Below are positions 50,226-61,998 of a stretch of 64,000 nt of DNA, one piece after another. The DNA comes from Notospermus geniculatus (taxonomy: Eukaryota; Nemertea; Pilidiophora; Heteronemertea; Lineidae), in NCBI GenBank assembly GCA_002633025.1, contig NMRB01000005.1:1011276-1075275 (forward strand), read 5' to 3'. A model generated the notes under the pieces. The model worked only from the letters and a program-made list of their open reading frames with translations. It searched no databases and was not told the DNA's origin. Within the stretch, counting starts at the first letter, position 1. Each line of letters starts with the position of its first letter. Both the position numbers and the translations under genes were made by a program.

Positions 50226-50461
50226 ATGCCGGTGCGAGTGCCTTCCAGGCTGGCAGTTGATCAAAACATTGCGTTCAACCGAGGACCAGAGGCTGATCAA
50301 CCATCAGAAGAATTACCAGCAGGGATTGAACCTCATAGTGGGACTTGGTACAGATGTCGGGTATGCAGTCTTGTACTCAATTCCCTGCATACTGCGAATG
50401 AACATGCGAACGGGAAAAGGCACCTCAGGACCAAGATATTGGCGCAGCTGAACAAGAATAA
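50226..50461 (+). CDS. Alternative or allelic MOV10 exon 1 (zinc-finger exon), copy 1
   Basis: ATG to donor AA/GTGAGT, 78 codons plus two bases, the same phase as the exon at 52411-52646. It encodes the same U1-type finger C-x2-C-x12-H-x5-H, but with TANEH in place of NVRQH just before the first His. The following exon 2 copy (50812 on) is cut by the duplication breakpoint. This exon could splice to 53347 if the duplication is real. Confidence 0.7.
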
Positions 50462-50521
50462 GTGAGTGTTAGTTGAGGTGTGATAAGGTGTTGGAAATCT
50501 TACCGTAGCTCAATGTCTGAC

Positions 50522-50584
50522 AGCTCAGCTAATCTTCCAATGAAGGTGGCAATTTGGCACCTTCATTGGAAAAATAGCTGAGCT
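50522..50584. repeat. 63-nt hairpin in MOV10 intron 1, copy 1
   Basis: AGCTCAGCTAATCTTCCAAT... pairs with ...ATTGGAAAAATAGCTGAGCT, with two mismatches and a ~9-base loop. It is repeated at 52704-52766. The size is similar to a microRNA precursor, but no expression evidence is available. Confidence 0.7.
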
Positions 50585-52410
50585 ATCACACTTCCAATAG
50601 TCTCCTTGTCAATTTTGGTGAGCTTGGAAACAGAGAGTGGATTGTTTAGTGCATGTATTGTGTTCTTTTAAGCTCTTTAGTGGAAAAAACCCCATATCAC
50701 TTGAAGATGTAATAACTTCTGATCTTGTAGTTGTACCAGTACCGGTACATGAATCATGTTAAAAAACCTAAAATGTTCACTCAATGTCTCTTTTTTCTGA
50801 CAATGTCTAGGAAATCCTTGCTGAAAGACAAATGTGGGGTAGAAGTGAAGTGTGACAGTGCAGCAGAGCAATCTGAAGTGGGAAGAGTGGAAACTGAGGA
50901 GGTGGATGTTTTTCCCATTTTAACACTTGTTGCTGGTCAACATTATTGTACCCCCATTTCGCTAAAATGTGGTTAGGTAGCTCAAGACATTCAGCAATGA
51001 ATGACACTTGATTGATTGTGGATGAGTTGCTACAGCAGCAGCACAGCAGGCATCATCATCATCAATTCAAAGTCATCCATCCATCATCCATCCATTCCAT
51101 GCCATGTGGTCAGCCTGTACAGGGTGGTCCAGAAAAAAACAAGATAGATGTTGTATTTTCTACTCCCATCATCATGTCAGACCTGACAAAACTGGCACTG
51201 CAGTATTTACCGACGTGGTTCAGTTTCGTCGATTTTTTGCCCCCAGCAAAGTTTCATATGTCCCAAATTGAATAAATAGTCGAAAAACGGAACATTAAGG
51301 AATGATAATGATGGTGACATTGTCATCGTGGTGGGTGAAGTCCACGATTGATTGTTGTGCAAATATCATTGCTCTTATCAGGACTAGCTTGTTGCACAAT
51401 ACCAAAACTAACCTGGCTGGGGAATTCCCATCGTGGGTGGAAGATTCGCAGAATCTAGTTTTATTGATTGGCAAATTGGCCTCCACGTCATTTCATATAA
51501 ATTGATGTGTTGGATGTGGTTTTCTCATTTTGTATTTTAAGGTTGACTTGGACTGCAATCAGACTCCAAAGTATTCCTCCATTTGGAGACATTGCTGTAA
51601 AGAATTCTGCCTACAGTACTAGTCTTCTGCTTTACAATTGGGTAAGTCACTTTACAGTTCTTCTTGAAGAAGACACTTGGTTTCAATTAGCTCATATGAT
51701 ATTGTCAAAGTGGTAATTTTCTGAGACCGCTGGTATTTGATTCTGTTGCCCGGTTGTTCAGCCTTGGCTTAAGCCAGAGTTGGGGCGATCCCGACATCAG
51801 CGTGGCTTAAGCCAGAGTTATATTTCACAACGCATTGCACAGGTTGGGCTTCAAACACAAGCCAAGCTTCTGCCTTTCTTATTATAAACCTGGCAGTGAG
51901 GTGGTTATATAAGCGCGACTTACAATGGTAGGCCTGCTCATTGTATGCCCAGAGTTGAAAGATGGCAAGAGACATGGATCAGCTCACGCACCGGTACATG
52001 TAAGCCACACCTGAGCAACCGGGCACACATCAAGCAAATTGTATACGAAAGCATTGGGAAGGAGGGTAATACGCCAGGCTTCGGTAATCCCAAGTTTAAT
52101 TAAGGTTGTGCAATAAACTCGGAATTGATTGAGCTGTTCTTATGACCAGACATAAGCGCGACTTACGTGAACTCGAGTTTGAGGAATAAGCCAGGCTCAT
52201 GTGAGCAACACCTGAACAACTGGGCATAAGACACCCAATGGGAGCCTTCATCTTGGTCAACAAACACCAAAAGTGCAAAAAAACCGAGATATTCAATGGA
52301 TGTGTAACAATTACACGTATATCATTGTTTTATTCCAGCTTTGATTCACCTGTGTACTGTTGTAATTTTTGTCACCATACTTGCTGCTGTGGAACATATC
52401 CGATTAAATC

Positions 52411-55400
52411 ATGCCGGTGCGAGTGCCTTCCAGGCTGGCAGTTGATCAAAACATTGCGTTCAACAGAGGACCAGAGGCTGATCAACCATCAGAAGAATTA
52501 CCAGCAGGGATTGAACCTCATGGTGGGAGTTGGTACAGATGTCGGGTATGCAGTCTTGTACTCAATTCCCTGCATAATGTGAGGCAACATGCGAATGGGA
52601 AAAGGCACCTCAGGACCAAGATATTGGCGCAGCTGAACAAGAATAGGTGAGTGTTCAGGCTTCTTTAAGGTGTTGGAAATCTTACCGTAGCTCAATGTCT
52701 GACAGCTCAGCTAATCTTCCAATGAAGGTGGCAATTTGGCACCTTCATTGGAAAAATAGCTGAGCTATCACACTTCCAATAGCCTCCTTGTCAATTTTGG
52801 TGAGCTTGGAAACTGAGAGTGGATTGTTTAGTGCATGTAATGTGTTCTTTTAAGCTCTTTAGTGGAAAAAAGCCCATATCACTTGAAGATTTAATAATAC
52901 ATGTAATAATAAAATAATAATAATAATGTTAGTTCTTATATAGCGCATTTCCAGTTGACCTGCTCAATGCGTTTTACATTATTACCCAGCTATAGGTCTG
53001 TTCATTCCAATTAACTTTCTCCACTCACCGGGGAGTATTACAGTCCCGGCAGCTGATTTCAGTGCTCTTGGACTAACATTCACATAGACCATCACTACCA
53101 GCCAGGTACCCCTTTTACACCTGGGTGGGGTGAAGCAAGTGAAGCAAAGTGACTTGCTCAAGGTCACAAGTGAGCGTGTTTTTCTTGGTCAGCACTGGGA
53201 ATCGAACCCGGGACCCTCTGATCAGAAGTCTGTCTCGCTAACCACTACACCACGCCGCTTTACCGGTAATAACTTCTGAGCCTGTACCGGTACATGAATC
53301 ATTTTTTAATGTTCACTCAGTGTCTCTTTTTTCTGACAATGTCTAGGAAATCCTTGCTGAAAGACAAATGTGGGGTAGAAGTGAAGTGTGACAGTGCAGC
53401 AGAGCAATCTGAACCGGGTGTTGTAGCTCTCTCGCTCAACATAGATAAAAGCAAGAAAACAACCCTCTCCTTTACCATTCGTAACACAGCAGCATCCGAT
53501 GTACAGCTTTTCAGCTTGGCATTTCTGAAGGACAGGCCGTTCTACAAAATTGCTGCAACAACAAAACCGTTACCTACGAGGCCATGTACGATTCCATCAG
53601 GTTCGTACCTCTCTCTACATAACGACAACACTCTAAGATCACGAACAATATCTGTCCTGCTGACAGTAATCTGTGGCATAAAAGATGCGTGAGCCAGAGT
53701 GGTACAGTGGAAATATCAGCCCCTGTTATCTCGGAGGCTGCTGATTTGATTCCCAGTCTAACCTAGGTACTGTACGCGAAGGTTTTCTCCAGCACTGTAC
53801 TTTCACCCCTGCTGCTGGCCATCACTGAACATTGCACTGAGCCAGAAAATCTGTATCTGGTGCTCAGGTATGGACAGAGTTATTTTGAGTGACAATCTTC
53901 ATTTTTATTTCAATATGAAATGGGAAATAGAAATTCATTTTTATTTCAGGTGAGAAATTCACCTTCAGTGTGAAAGCAAACCTGAGAAGAGTCGGACGTT
54001 ACAACACGACGTTGGTGTTACGTCTCATGCGGAATGGCAGTGGGGATATTCACATTCTTCGTGATATCCGTACGAGAGGTGTCAATGATGTGGTACTCGC
54101 CAGCGATCCGAAGGAGAAGTACACCCCTCCCCTCCGTGTCAGTTTCATTCCACTAAATGTTGAGATCGTGGACGGAGAACGTCCAAAAACGTGAGTATTT
54201 TGTCAGTTTCAATTGTTTTTACCTCAAAGTGAGCTGCTGTCTCCAAAATATGAAGAGCATCTGACTGAGATCCTACCCAGAACCCAGGTGCGGATCCAGG
54301 GGGCACACCTGGCCCATGCCCCCTATTTTTCGGAGACCAAAGTTAGAAACTGCCACAGAATTGCCTTGTAATTTGTCCCTCAGATGCTGGGAAATTGCAC
54401 CAATGGCCTTCTAGATTTCAAAATCTAGAAGGCCAGACCCCACCGTGGCTTCCCGGCTTCGGCGCTCGCCTTCATTGGGCTGCCTGTGGCCTTCTGTGCC
54501 CCTCTTTACCAGAATCCTGGTTCCGCCCCTGGAACCTCACACGATGTTCCCACTGTGCAACTCCAACAGGTCGGGTTTCAAAACATGATTGCTTGACTGA
54601 GTATATTTTAAGATATGTAATGAATCCTGTTCTGTTCCAGTGATCGAACGGATAACCTGGAGAGGAAGGTGAAGCTGAAGAATTACACCATTCCAAAAGA
54701 GTTCCGTGCTGCTGTTAACCACGGCCTACCACAGAAGTTTAAGGATAAGAAAGTCCTGGAAGAGGCAAACAAAATCAGGTTAGATTTTGCAATACCTAAC
54801 ATGCAGACTGTTGTTTACAAAAGTTTTAACCCAACTTACCTGGACTTGGGTCACATGATATTGTTCATGTTCTGGGGTGAGAGTGGTTTTCTGCATCATT
54901 GGTCACAGCCTAAGCTCTTTTCCATTGAGACCAAACTCGCACGAGAAAACTCCTCTGGAGCTTCACCATCGTTGTTTGGTCTGTTGCTAGGGCTCTGCTG
55001 ACACAAAGACCGTCTTATGGCAATTTCGAAGATTACCATACCCGTTTGTCCGCCCTACTTCACCTTGAAGAAATGCAGATGGAGGTTGATATCCGGACAT
55101 ATGATATGACTGGCGTAACGATGACGAGGGATGGTAAACTACTGGAACTTCAGGTTAGATTTCTTCTTAATAGATGCCCTGTGTACCATTTGGTAGGAGG
55201 TTTGTGAGTCAAAATTGACACTCTCAGACTCATGTTTTCGATGCCATGGATTCTATTCTCATTTTAGTTGCAGTTTTCAGACCTGCCTACATTGTACGAC
55301 TTGGCATTTTTCTCTGTGTCTTGTTTTAGGTTCCCGGCCTAGCGGAAAATCGACCGTCCGTCCTTCGTGGAGATGATATTCTTGTACGAATTGTTGGCAG

Positions 55401-58400
55401 CGATGGAAAACCAGAGAATATTGAGTACAGGGGATATGTGCATGTTGTTCAATTGAACAGTGTAATGCTGGCCTTTAGTAACAAGTAAGTTTGTAGTTAA
55501 CCCCTTTTGGATTAGGTATTTTGAAAATGTGAGATAATATGCTCTTCATCTTCAATTCCACCAGTTTTAAAAACCACTGGCATTACTGGAAAGATCTTGC
55601 TGAGCACTTTTCAATCAATACCAATGTTGTGGATCTGGTTTATTTTAAATGTTTCTTTCCCTTTGACCTTTGCTGTGGCAGAAGTAGGGGTTCTCAGAAA
55701 AGGGCTTGAATGAGTGGTGACTCTTGGGTGTTGTGGCGTATTTCCCGCCGTCATTTTTTATCTATGGATGTCTTTTTGTCCATCGCAGGCTAATTACGAA
55801 GTTTATTGACAACATGAAGTTCAATGTTCGCTTCACCTTCAACCGTCTTCCACTAAAGCTACAGCACAGGTCATCTGAGTTAGCTGTAGAGGAAGACCTG
55901 AAAAATCTCCTCTTTCCAAAACCTGAGACTGTGTGTAAGTGGGACGTGATCCAGGACCCTGAGAAACGATTGAGGTATGTGTAGCAGAGTAGTACATGTA
56001 GTATTAACCAATATGTATTGAATATTAACCCAATTATAATATTATGTAACCAACATTAACCCAATATATGCCTCCAACATTAATCCAGTATAGAGGCTAT
56101 GCACGTGACGTCATCAGTGAGATGACGCCATGTTGGATGGAACGTTGTGACATGCTGACGCAGTGCATCTGACCACGTGCTCCGTCCATTTTCCATCCAA
56201 CACGTGGCGTCATACCCATTGACGACGTCATTTGATGACGTCAGTGCATAGCCTCTATACCAACATCAATCCAATATGTACCCAACATTGATTCCAATAT
56301 GTGCCTAACATTGACCAAATGTGCACCCAACATTAACACAATACATGTATCTCTGCATTTCCGGCCTTGTCATACTGTCATACTGGATGCTCTGTTTGGT
56401 AGCTCATGAAAAATTTCGATCAGTTTTGATATAATTCGGCTATTGATTTGATGTTTTTCAGCTTCTATGACAGGAACATTGAGAAAAACAAGGAACAGGC
56501 CTTGGCTGTCCGCCATATTGTAGCTGGTTCATCTCGTCCTGCACCATATCTGATCTTTGGCCCTCCTGGCACGGGAAAAACTGTCACTGTTGTGGAGGCC
56601 ATCAAACAGGTAAAGTATCATTCACAAATTTTTACTGGTGCAGAACTCATAAAATCAAGGATACGGTGGGCCAACTACCATATTCTGTAGGGATGAAAAA
56701 TTTGTTTCATTGTTGAGCACCACACTAGGATTTTCATTCAATTCATTTGGAAAGTTGTGTATCTTGGCTAAGGACTTACAGGGTGCATTTACATGTAAGT
56801 GAACCGATTTCCTCTGCATGCAGGTCATACGTTGCATCCCTAATGCACATGTCCTAGCTTGTGCCCCATCAAACAGTGCTGCTGATTTGATCACGCAAAG
56901 AGTAGCCAAACATGTGCCGAAGAAGGAGATTTTGCGCATGCATGCTGCATCGAGAAATTGGAAGGATGTACCGGAGGATATAAAGGTGAGTATTTATTTG
57001 TAAAGGGGGTGCTGTGACATATGGTTGCCGAATACCTGTGCCCAATACATGTACATGGTCGAGGGGTGTGTTGTTGGCCTGGCCCTGATTGATGATGAGT
57101 GGTTTTGTTGGAATGAATATTGGGTGACAAAAATCAAATTATGAGATGTAGGGTTTCAACAATATAAATTCTGTCTTTTTTAACCTTGAAGGATGTCTCA
57201 AACTACTGCAAGATGGACAAGGACTTCTTCTTTCCACCGAAGGATGAGATTTGTAAGGCGAAAGTCGTTGTGACGACCATGGTGACTGCTGGAAGGTCAG
57301 TATTAAGTTTGAAAATGGCATTCAAAAAGTTTCAAATTTTCTGGCAGTAGCTCTGGCAAGAAAGGTCCATGCCGTTCATGATTTTGGATTTGATCAGAAG
57401 TGTATGTTTCGTCAAACGAGATATATAGCTGCCGCTGTTTTTACAGGCTTGCCAGTGCAAACTTCCCACCAAATCACTTCACCCATGTGTTTCTCGATGA
57501 AGCTGGTCACGCGTTTGAGTGTGAAGCGATTATCGGTGTTGCTGGGATATTGGAGGGTACCAAGAAGATCGGCAAAAATGGTGGACAACTGGTGTTGGCG
57601 GGAGATCCTAAACAGCTTGGCCCAATCGTAAGGTCCCCATACGCGAAACAATTTGGGCTCGGTAAGTGAAAGATGCCTTGTTTGCAGGCAAATACCTTGT
57701 AGGTTTACAGGTGTTGGTCAGAAAAGTGACCGATTTGGGACGGAACTTTAGTCCCACTGCAGCTGATTAGGTCTGGTGCACATAGGAAAGAATTGGTCCG
57801 AGCCTGGCAGGCCTACATCGTGAAGGTCACTTGCCTATTGGATGAGACAATGACCTTGTTGAGTCGTGTTCATTTGAAGTGAGAGGGTGCCAGCAGCCCC
57901 ACCAATTTCATTATCGCACTAGTTAATCAAACACTTACATGTATGATATTTTTCCAGATATCTCACTGCTTGAGAGACTGATGGAAACAAGTCAACCATT
58001 CCAGCGCAGACCCGACGAACAACCTCACTATGACCCACGCCTTATCACAAAATTAGTCGATAATTACCGATCTCACCCTGCCATTTTGGCGTTGCCGAAC
58101 CGCCTCTTCTATGACGGTGAACTCAGGGTCTGCGCCGATCAGATGGAGCGGGAGGCCCTCTGTCGATGGCAGGAGTTGCCGAAGAAGGATTTCCCGATCA
58201 TTTTCCACGGTGTTGTTGGTCAGGAGGCGCGTGAGGGCAGAAGTCCATCGTTCTTTAACCCAGAGGAGGTCTCCGTCGTTAATGACTATGTTGTGAAACT
58301 GCTGACTGCTCGGGGCATCATGAAGTTGAAGGAAACAGACATAGGGATCATCACTCCTTATAGGCAACAGGTATGTGATTGTGAATGTTACAAACTCATG

Positions 58401-59733
58401 GAATTATTGCCATTTTAGTTGTCGTTTTCTTAACTCACCCTTTGGAGTGCTCGAGCATGATGGGAGGGCAATTCTGTCCTATGTTGAAAACAGGTGTCTG
58501 TACTCAAGATCAGTGGGAAGGTGGTCATTTGGAGTATCAGCCCTACTTTAAACTAATGTGTACTGATTGGTTCAAAATAAAGCATTTCTTTTAATCGTCC
58601 ACACTCCTCGATCATGAACTTTACTGGAAGTACGCCAATTTCCTGCTACCATAGAGGGCAGGAGTGTGATTCAATTGAGCAAATGTAGGATGTCTTTTGA
58701 ATTTGGATTGATAGGTTGTGAAAATAAGGAAAGCGTTGGAGAGGAAGCATTATACCAAGATTAAAGTTGGATCTGTGGAGGAGTTCCAAGGTCAAGAAAG
58801 AAAGGTCATCATCCTATCCGCAGTGAGGAGCAGTCCCCAGTATCTGACCGAAGACGCAAAGTTCAAACTTGGATTCCTGGCCAATAAAAAGGTAACTTTC
58901 CTTCTAAGTTTCCTTGTAACTGTGGTCATGCTGTGCTTTAAATGTCCTAGTATGTCAACCCAGTACCTGCACATAATTTCGAGGCTGAATGAGTCCATGA
59001 CTTCATTATCTGATACCTTGTTTCAGAAATACAATGTTGCCACCACCCGTGCCAAGTCGTTGATGATAGTGGTTGGGAATCCAGAGATTCTTCAGATTGA
59101 CCCAGAAGACTGCTGGAACAAGTAAGAAATGCAGTAGACCCTTTTTATTGATGAAATAGACTTCAGACTCAGTGATTGGCACATAGAATCCTTTTTGCAA
59201 GTAACCAGCCAACCTGTGAGGTTGCAAGTGCGGTTTTAGTAAAAAAATGGCAAATCTCTGTGAGCACTGGTTTTCTGCGGGTTTCTCCTTCATTCCTGCT
59301 TTTCACGTGTAGTTCAGTATTGTCAAAAGGGCAAAGAGGGGGATTTGGCCTTTGATTCAGAAGAGATTTGTGAGACTTTGACTTTTTTCACAGACTTATT
59401 GACTACTGCCGAGAAGAAGGTGCTTACGTTGGCCATGAATTCTCGCCACTTGACACCGATGTTGAGGAACTCGCAAACGCCTTGGAAGAGTTGAGGTTGA
59501 ACTTCACTACTGGTAAGATTTCTTGGGTGGAATTTACGAAGTGTGAGAAACTCCAACCTAGTTTCTCAATATCAATGTTGTCTATAGTAGTGGATTTAAG
59601 CCATGTTTTCAGGTCAAATAGTTTGGTCGTGAATTGTGATTCATGTTCATTTTTGTTTTTAGAAGTTCCTGAGGACGTATCAGCCTTGCAGAATCAGGTA
59701 CATCCAGAATGGAGGAGCTCAGATCGGACATAA
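52411..59733 (+). CDS. MOV10: MOV10-like SF1 RNA helicase with N-terminal U1-type zinc finger (958 aa)
   Basis: Sixteen exons join in frame: 52411-52646, 53347-53600, 53950-54190, 54641-54778, 54991-55153, 55330-55484, 55789-55974, 56462-56609, 56824-56985, 57192-57295, 57447-57661, 57958-58370, 58715-58891, 59027-59121, 59394-59512, 59663-59733. Seen: finger C44, C47, H60, H66; PGLAENRPSVLRGD; Walker A GPPGTGKT (491-498); ACAPSNSAAD; DEAG (613-616); LAGDPKQLGP; NYRSHP; VGSVEEFQGQE; VATTRAK (868-874); QVHPEWR at the end. This is the full Upf1-like motif set in the MOV10 variant. The family unwinds RNA 5' to 3' and acts in small-RNA silencing, mRNA decay and retroelement restriction in cytoplasmic granules. 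The N-terminal finger is not part of vertebrate MOV10 as I know it. The start is the only ATG ahead of the finger; its exon is duplicated at 50226. Confidence 0.93.
52704..52766. repeat. 63-nt hairpin in MOV10 intron 1, copy 2
   Basis: Same sequence as the hairpin at 50522-50584, 58 bases after the exon 1 donor. Confidence 0.7.
52893..53268 (-). mobile_element. Full-length tRNA-derived SINE
   Basis: On the minus strand it begins GCGGCGTGGTGTAGTGGTTA (A box) and GGTTCGATTCCCAGTGCTG (B box). It continues through a conserved central part (GAGCAAGTCACTTTGCTTCA, CACCCAGGTGTAAAAGGGGT) and ends CGCTATATAAGAA plus a TTATTATTATT tail. The equivalent site in copy 1 (about 50708) is empty. TAATAA on both sides is a likely target-site duplication. 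Confidence 0.88.
53690..53835 (+). mobile_element. tRNA-like SINE fragment
   Basis: An A-box-like GAGCCAGAGTGGTACAGTGG and a B-box-like GATTTGATTCCCAG are followed by CGAAGGTTTTCTCCAGCACT. It lies in MOV10 intron 2. Confidence 0.55.
54288..54535. mobile_element. hAT-type MITE candidate in MOV10 intron 3
   Basis: Ends CAGGTGCGGATCCAGGGGGC and CCTGGTTCCGCCCCTGG are near inverse complements, in the style of the widespread CAGGGGCGGATCCAG hAT termini. An internal palindrome lies at about 54404-54438 (GGCCTTCTAGATTTC / AAATCTAGAAGGCC). Confidence 0.6.
56000..56350. repeat. Minisatellite (~24 bp) interrupted by a 171-bp foldback
   Basis: CCAACATTAACCCAATATGT-like units flank both sides of a foldback at 56089-56259, whose ends are TATAGAGGCTATGCACGTGA and GTCAGTGCATAGCCTCTATA. 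In MOV10 intron 7. Confidence 0.8.
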
Positions 59734-60067
59734 AGAGGTGCGGTGGCTTTGCAAGCACGGGATTTGGCAATCGTGTCCTGTAGGTAGGAACTACAACATA
59801 CATTTATATGATAGTTGACAAGTTCGCCAATAGAAAGGACAAAAAAATGTGCCAACCGGTGATCAACTGTAATCAAAACTGATCTGTCGCAGTCCTTTAG
59901 GAAAGGAAAACATGACTAATCTTAGGCCTAAAGTGCCATTTTATTCTTGTGTAATAGTAGTGGAAAAAGTTGTTAGGGTGTTAAAAAGTTTGAGGCTAAG
60001 AAGTTTGTTTTGGCTGGAGATCTGAAATTTTGAGGTCTTGAGGAAATCAGTTATTAGCTGGTCAATC

Positions 60068-60228
60068 CAGGGCTGGGTTGCACAAAACTCATGTTAGCGC
60101 TAACTTGGTGTTAGCGCTAACTTTATGTTAAATGATGTAAAAAGACAAAGGATTTTTACGTCACTTAACATAAAGTTAGCGCTAACACCAAGTTAGCGCT
60201 ATCGTGAGTTTTGTGCAACTGGCCCCTG
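60068..60228. mobile_element. MITE, GGGCTGGGTTGCACAAAAC termini
   Basis: CAGGGCTGGGTTGCACAAAA pairs with TTTTGTGCAACTGGCCCCTG. The inner arms repeat GTTAGCGCTAAC, itself palindromic. Confidence 0.88.
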
Positions 60229-60539
60229 TTCATTTAGAGATGATTTGTGGTACCGGTAATCTATCAAAAGAGATGTCCATTTTTGCAGTCCAGGACATCT
60301 TGAGAGTTACCGTATCATCAATTCCAGATGCATTTGAATAATTAATTTCAAAGTACCGGTACTTGATACTGCCAACAACATTTAAGATCTCATTCTCAGT
60401 CTTGTGTTCTCAGTCTAGTTTACACAAATCTATGTCACAGGTTTTTACACTCTGTTAATAGCATGTTGTATAGTACATGAACTGTTCTGTAATTATTGAT
60501 GTGGAAATTTCGACAAATATAATGCGATCCAGGAAACGC

Positions 60540-60720
60540 ATACACAGGGGCGGATCCAGGATTTTGGGAGAGGGGCGCCCTGGGCTAGAAACATTGAAAT
60601 CTGCGATGAATTTCAATGACATGCTCCAAATTTCAGAATTTCAGTCAATTTTACAGATTTGTTAGCCGAAAGGGGAGGTGAGCACCCGGGGTGCCCCCCT
60701 CTGGATCCGTGCCTAAGGCT
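60540..60720. mobile_element. hAT-type MITE candidate, CAGGGGCGGATCCAG termini
   Basis: Ends ACAGGGGCGGATCCAGGATT and CCCCCCTCTGGATCCGTGCC, followed at once by the next foldback at 60714. Confidence 0.65.
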
Positions 60721-60910
60721 CCAGTTCCATAGAGTTCACGTTTACACTTTTCACGCGCCACGCTTCACGCTTTCCTTTCGTTCCTCGATTCAGCGCACAA
60801 CGAGACACACATTACCTGTCATGTGACATGCTTTCTCCGAGGAACGAAAGGAAAACGTGAAGTGTAACGCGAGAAAAGTGTAAACATGAACTCTATGGAA
60901 CTGGAGCCTA
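60714..60910. mobile_element. Foldback element, ~197 bp
   Basis: AGGCTCCAGTTCCATAGAGT pairs with ACTCTATGGAACTGGAGCCT, and the pairing extends through GTTTACACTTTT / AAAAGTGTAAAC. Confidence 0.85.
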
Positions 60911-61549
60911 ATACAAGTGGATTTGGCAGAAAATAAAGGTATTGTATGTAGAAGGAAATGGTGTGTTTGTGTTTGTGGAGAAAACCTCGGCTGTCGAAAA
61001 GCCATGTTCTCATAAGAAAGCCAACCACATAGTCAACTGTTGTTCTGTTTCATGACAAGTTTTTACCAGTTTAATGTTCATTCCTTGGAGATGTGTGTAT
61101 AAAGTGTTCCCTGGATTGCCTCAGATATTTTTGTATCACTGTTACCAGATATTATGTTATCAGATATTATGTATTGTTGATTTAGTCATTTGCTGTGTAC
61201 TTGATGAGCAAATGACGCCAGCACATTTGAGTCACAGCTCTAAAGCTTTAAGCTGATTGTACAGGCACAGTATATTTTTGACCTCATGTATATTCTCAAA
61301 ACATGACTTTCAAAGAATGAAGTGTTTCTTGTGTGTTTCTGACTTTTGTTTGTGTTGGTGTATCTACATGTAAGTGCCCCCTTTCCAGCCTGATCTACTG
61401 GGTACCGGGTAATTGCAAGTATGGCTGTCAGGTGCCCACCATGCAATATTTGCAATTCACATGTACAGTATTTCCAGTAACTTCGTACCTGTTTATTGTC
61501 AAGGCATTTACATGGAAATTTGGCATCTGTGGACCTAAAAATTGGAGCG

Positions 61550-61740
61550 GAGGTCTTGTGGCTTCGGGTCCATATTCATAAAACTACTTAAGTCTAAGTG
61601 TGAAACTTATATTTACCGTTATCTTTTGTTCAACACAAAAGATAAGTATCACACTAAGACTTTAGTATGTTTATGAATATGGACCCAGATCTCTGGCTAG
61701 CAGTCATGAGCTGCCAGATTCGAATCCTATTAACACTCAA
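61550..61740 (+). mobile_element. tRNA-like SINE head split by a foldback insertion
   Basis: A-box-like GGAGGTCTTGTGGCTTCGGG precedes, and B-box-like AGATTCGAATCC follows, a foldback (61566-61686) of the same family as 2694-2808. The two half-promoters would make one tRNA-like head without the insert. Confidence 0.5.
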
Positions 61741-61998
61741 TTTTAGCCTAACAAGCACAAAGCCATTGGCACAAAATAAAGATGAAAACTAATGAAAAGT
61801 TAACTGTAAATTTATATAACTTGTGCATTATATTAATGATACATCTAAGAGAGCCTTCATTTCATCCATAAATAGAAATTTGACCTTTGAGAAATGATAA
61901 GATTTCAATCAAATGAAGTATGATTGTTGTGAAAACCGATGCACCGGACAGCATTTATTGTTCCTGTCTTGAACTTGGTCAGCTGGCACAACCCGTCT

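Larger units (their letters stand above)
48693..50876. repeat. Tandem duplication, copy 1 (MOV10 upstream region, exon 1 and part of exon 2)
   Basis: Matches 50877-53412. The right breakpoint lies inside the MOV10 exon 2 sequence (after GCAGAGCAATCTGAA), where the sequence returns to AGTGGGAAGAGTGGAAAC as at 48693. Confidence 0.92.
50877..53412. repeat. Tandem duplication, copy 2
   Basis: As copy 1, but longer by a SINE insertion at about 52893-53268, and continuous with the rest of the MOV10 gene. Confidence 0.92.
59734..61998. other. Intergenic stretch between the convergent MOV10 and dehydratase genes
   Basis: Contains MOV10 3' sequence and four foldback or SINE elements (60068-60228, 60540-60720, 60714-60910, 61550-61740). 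An AATAAA at 60932-60937 is a possible but distant MOV10 polyadenylation signal. No other gene is seen. Confidence 0.5.
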
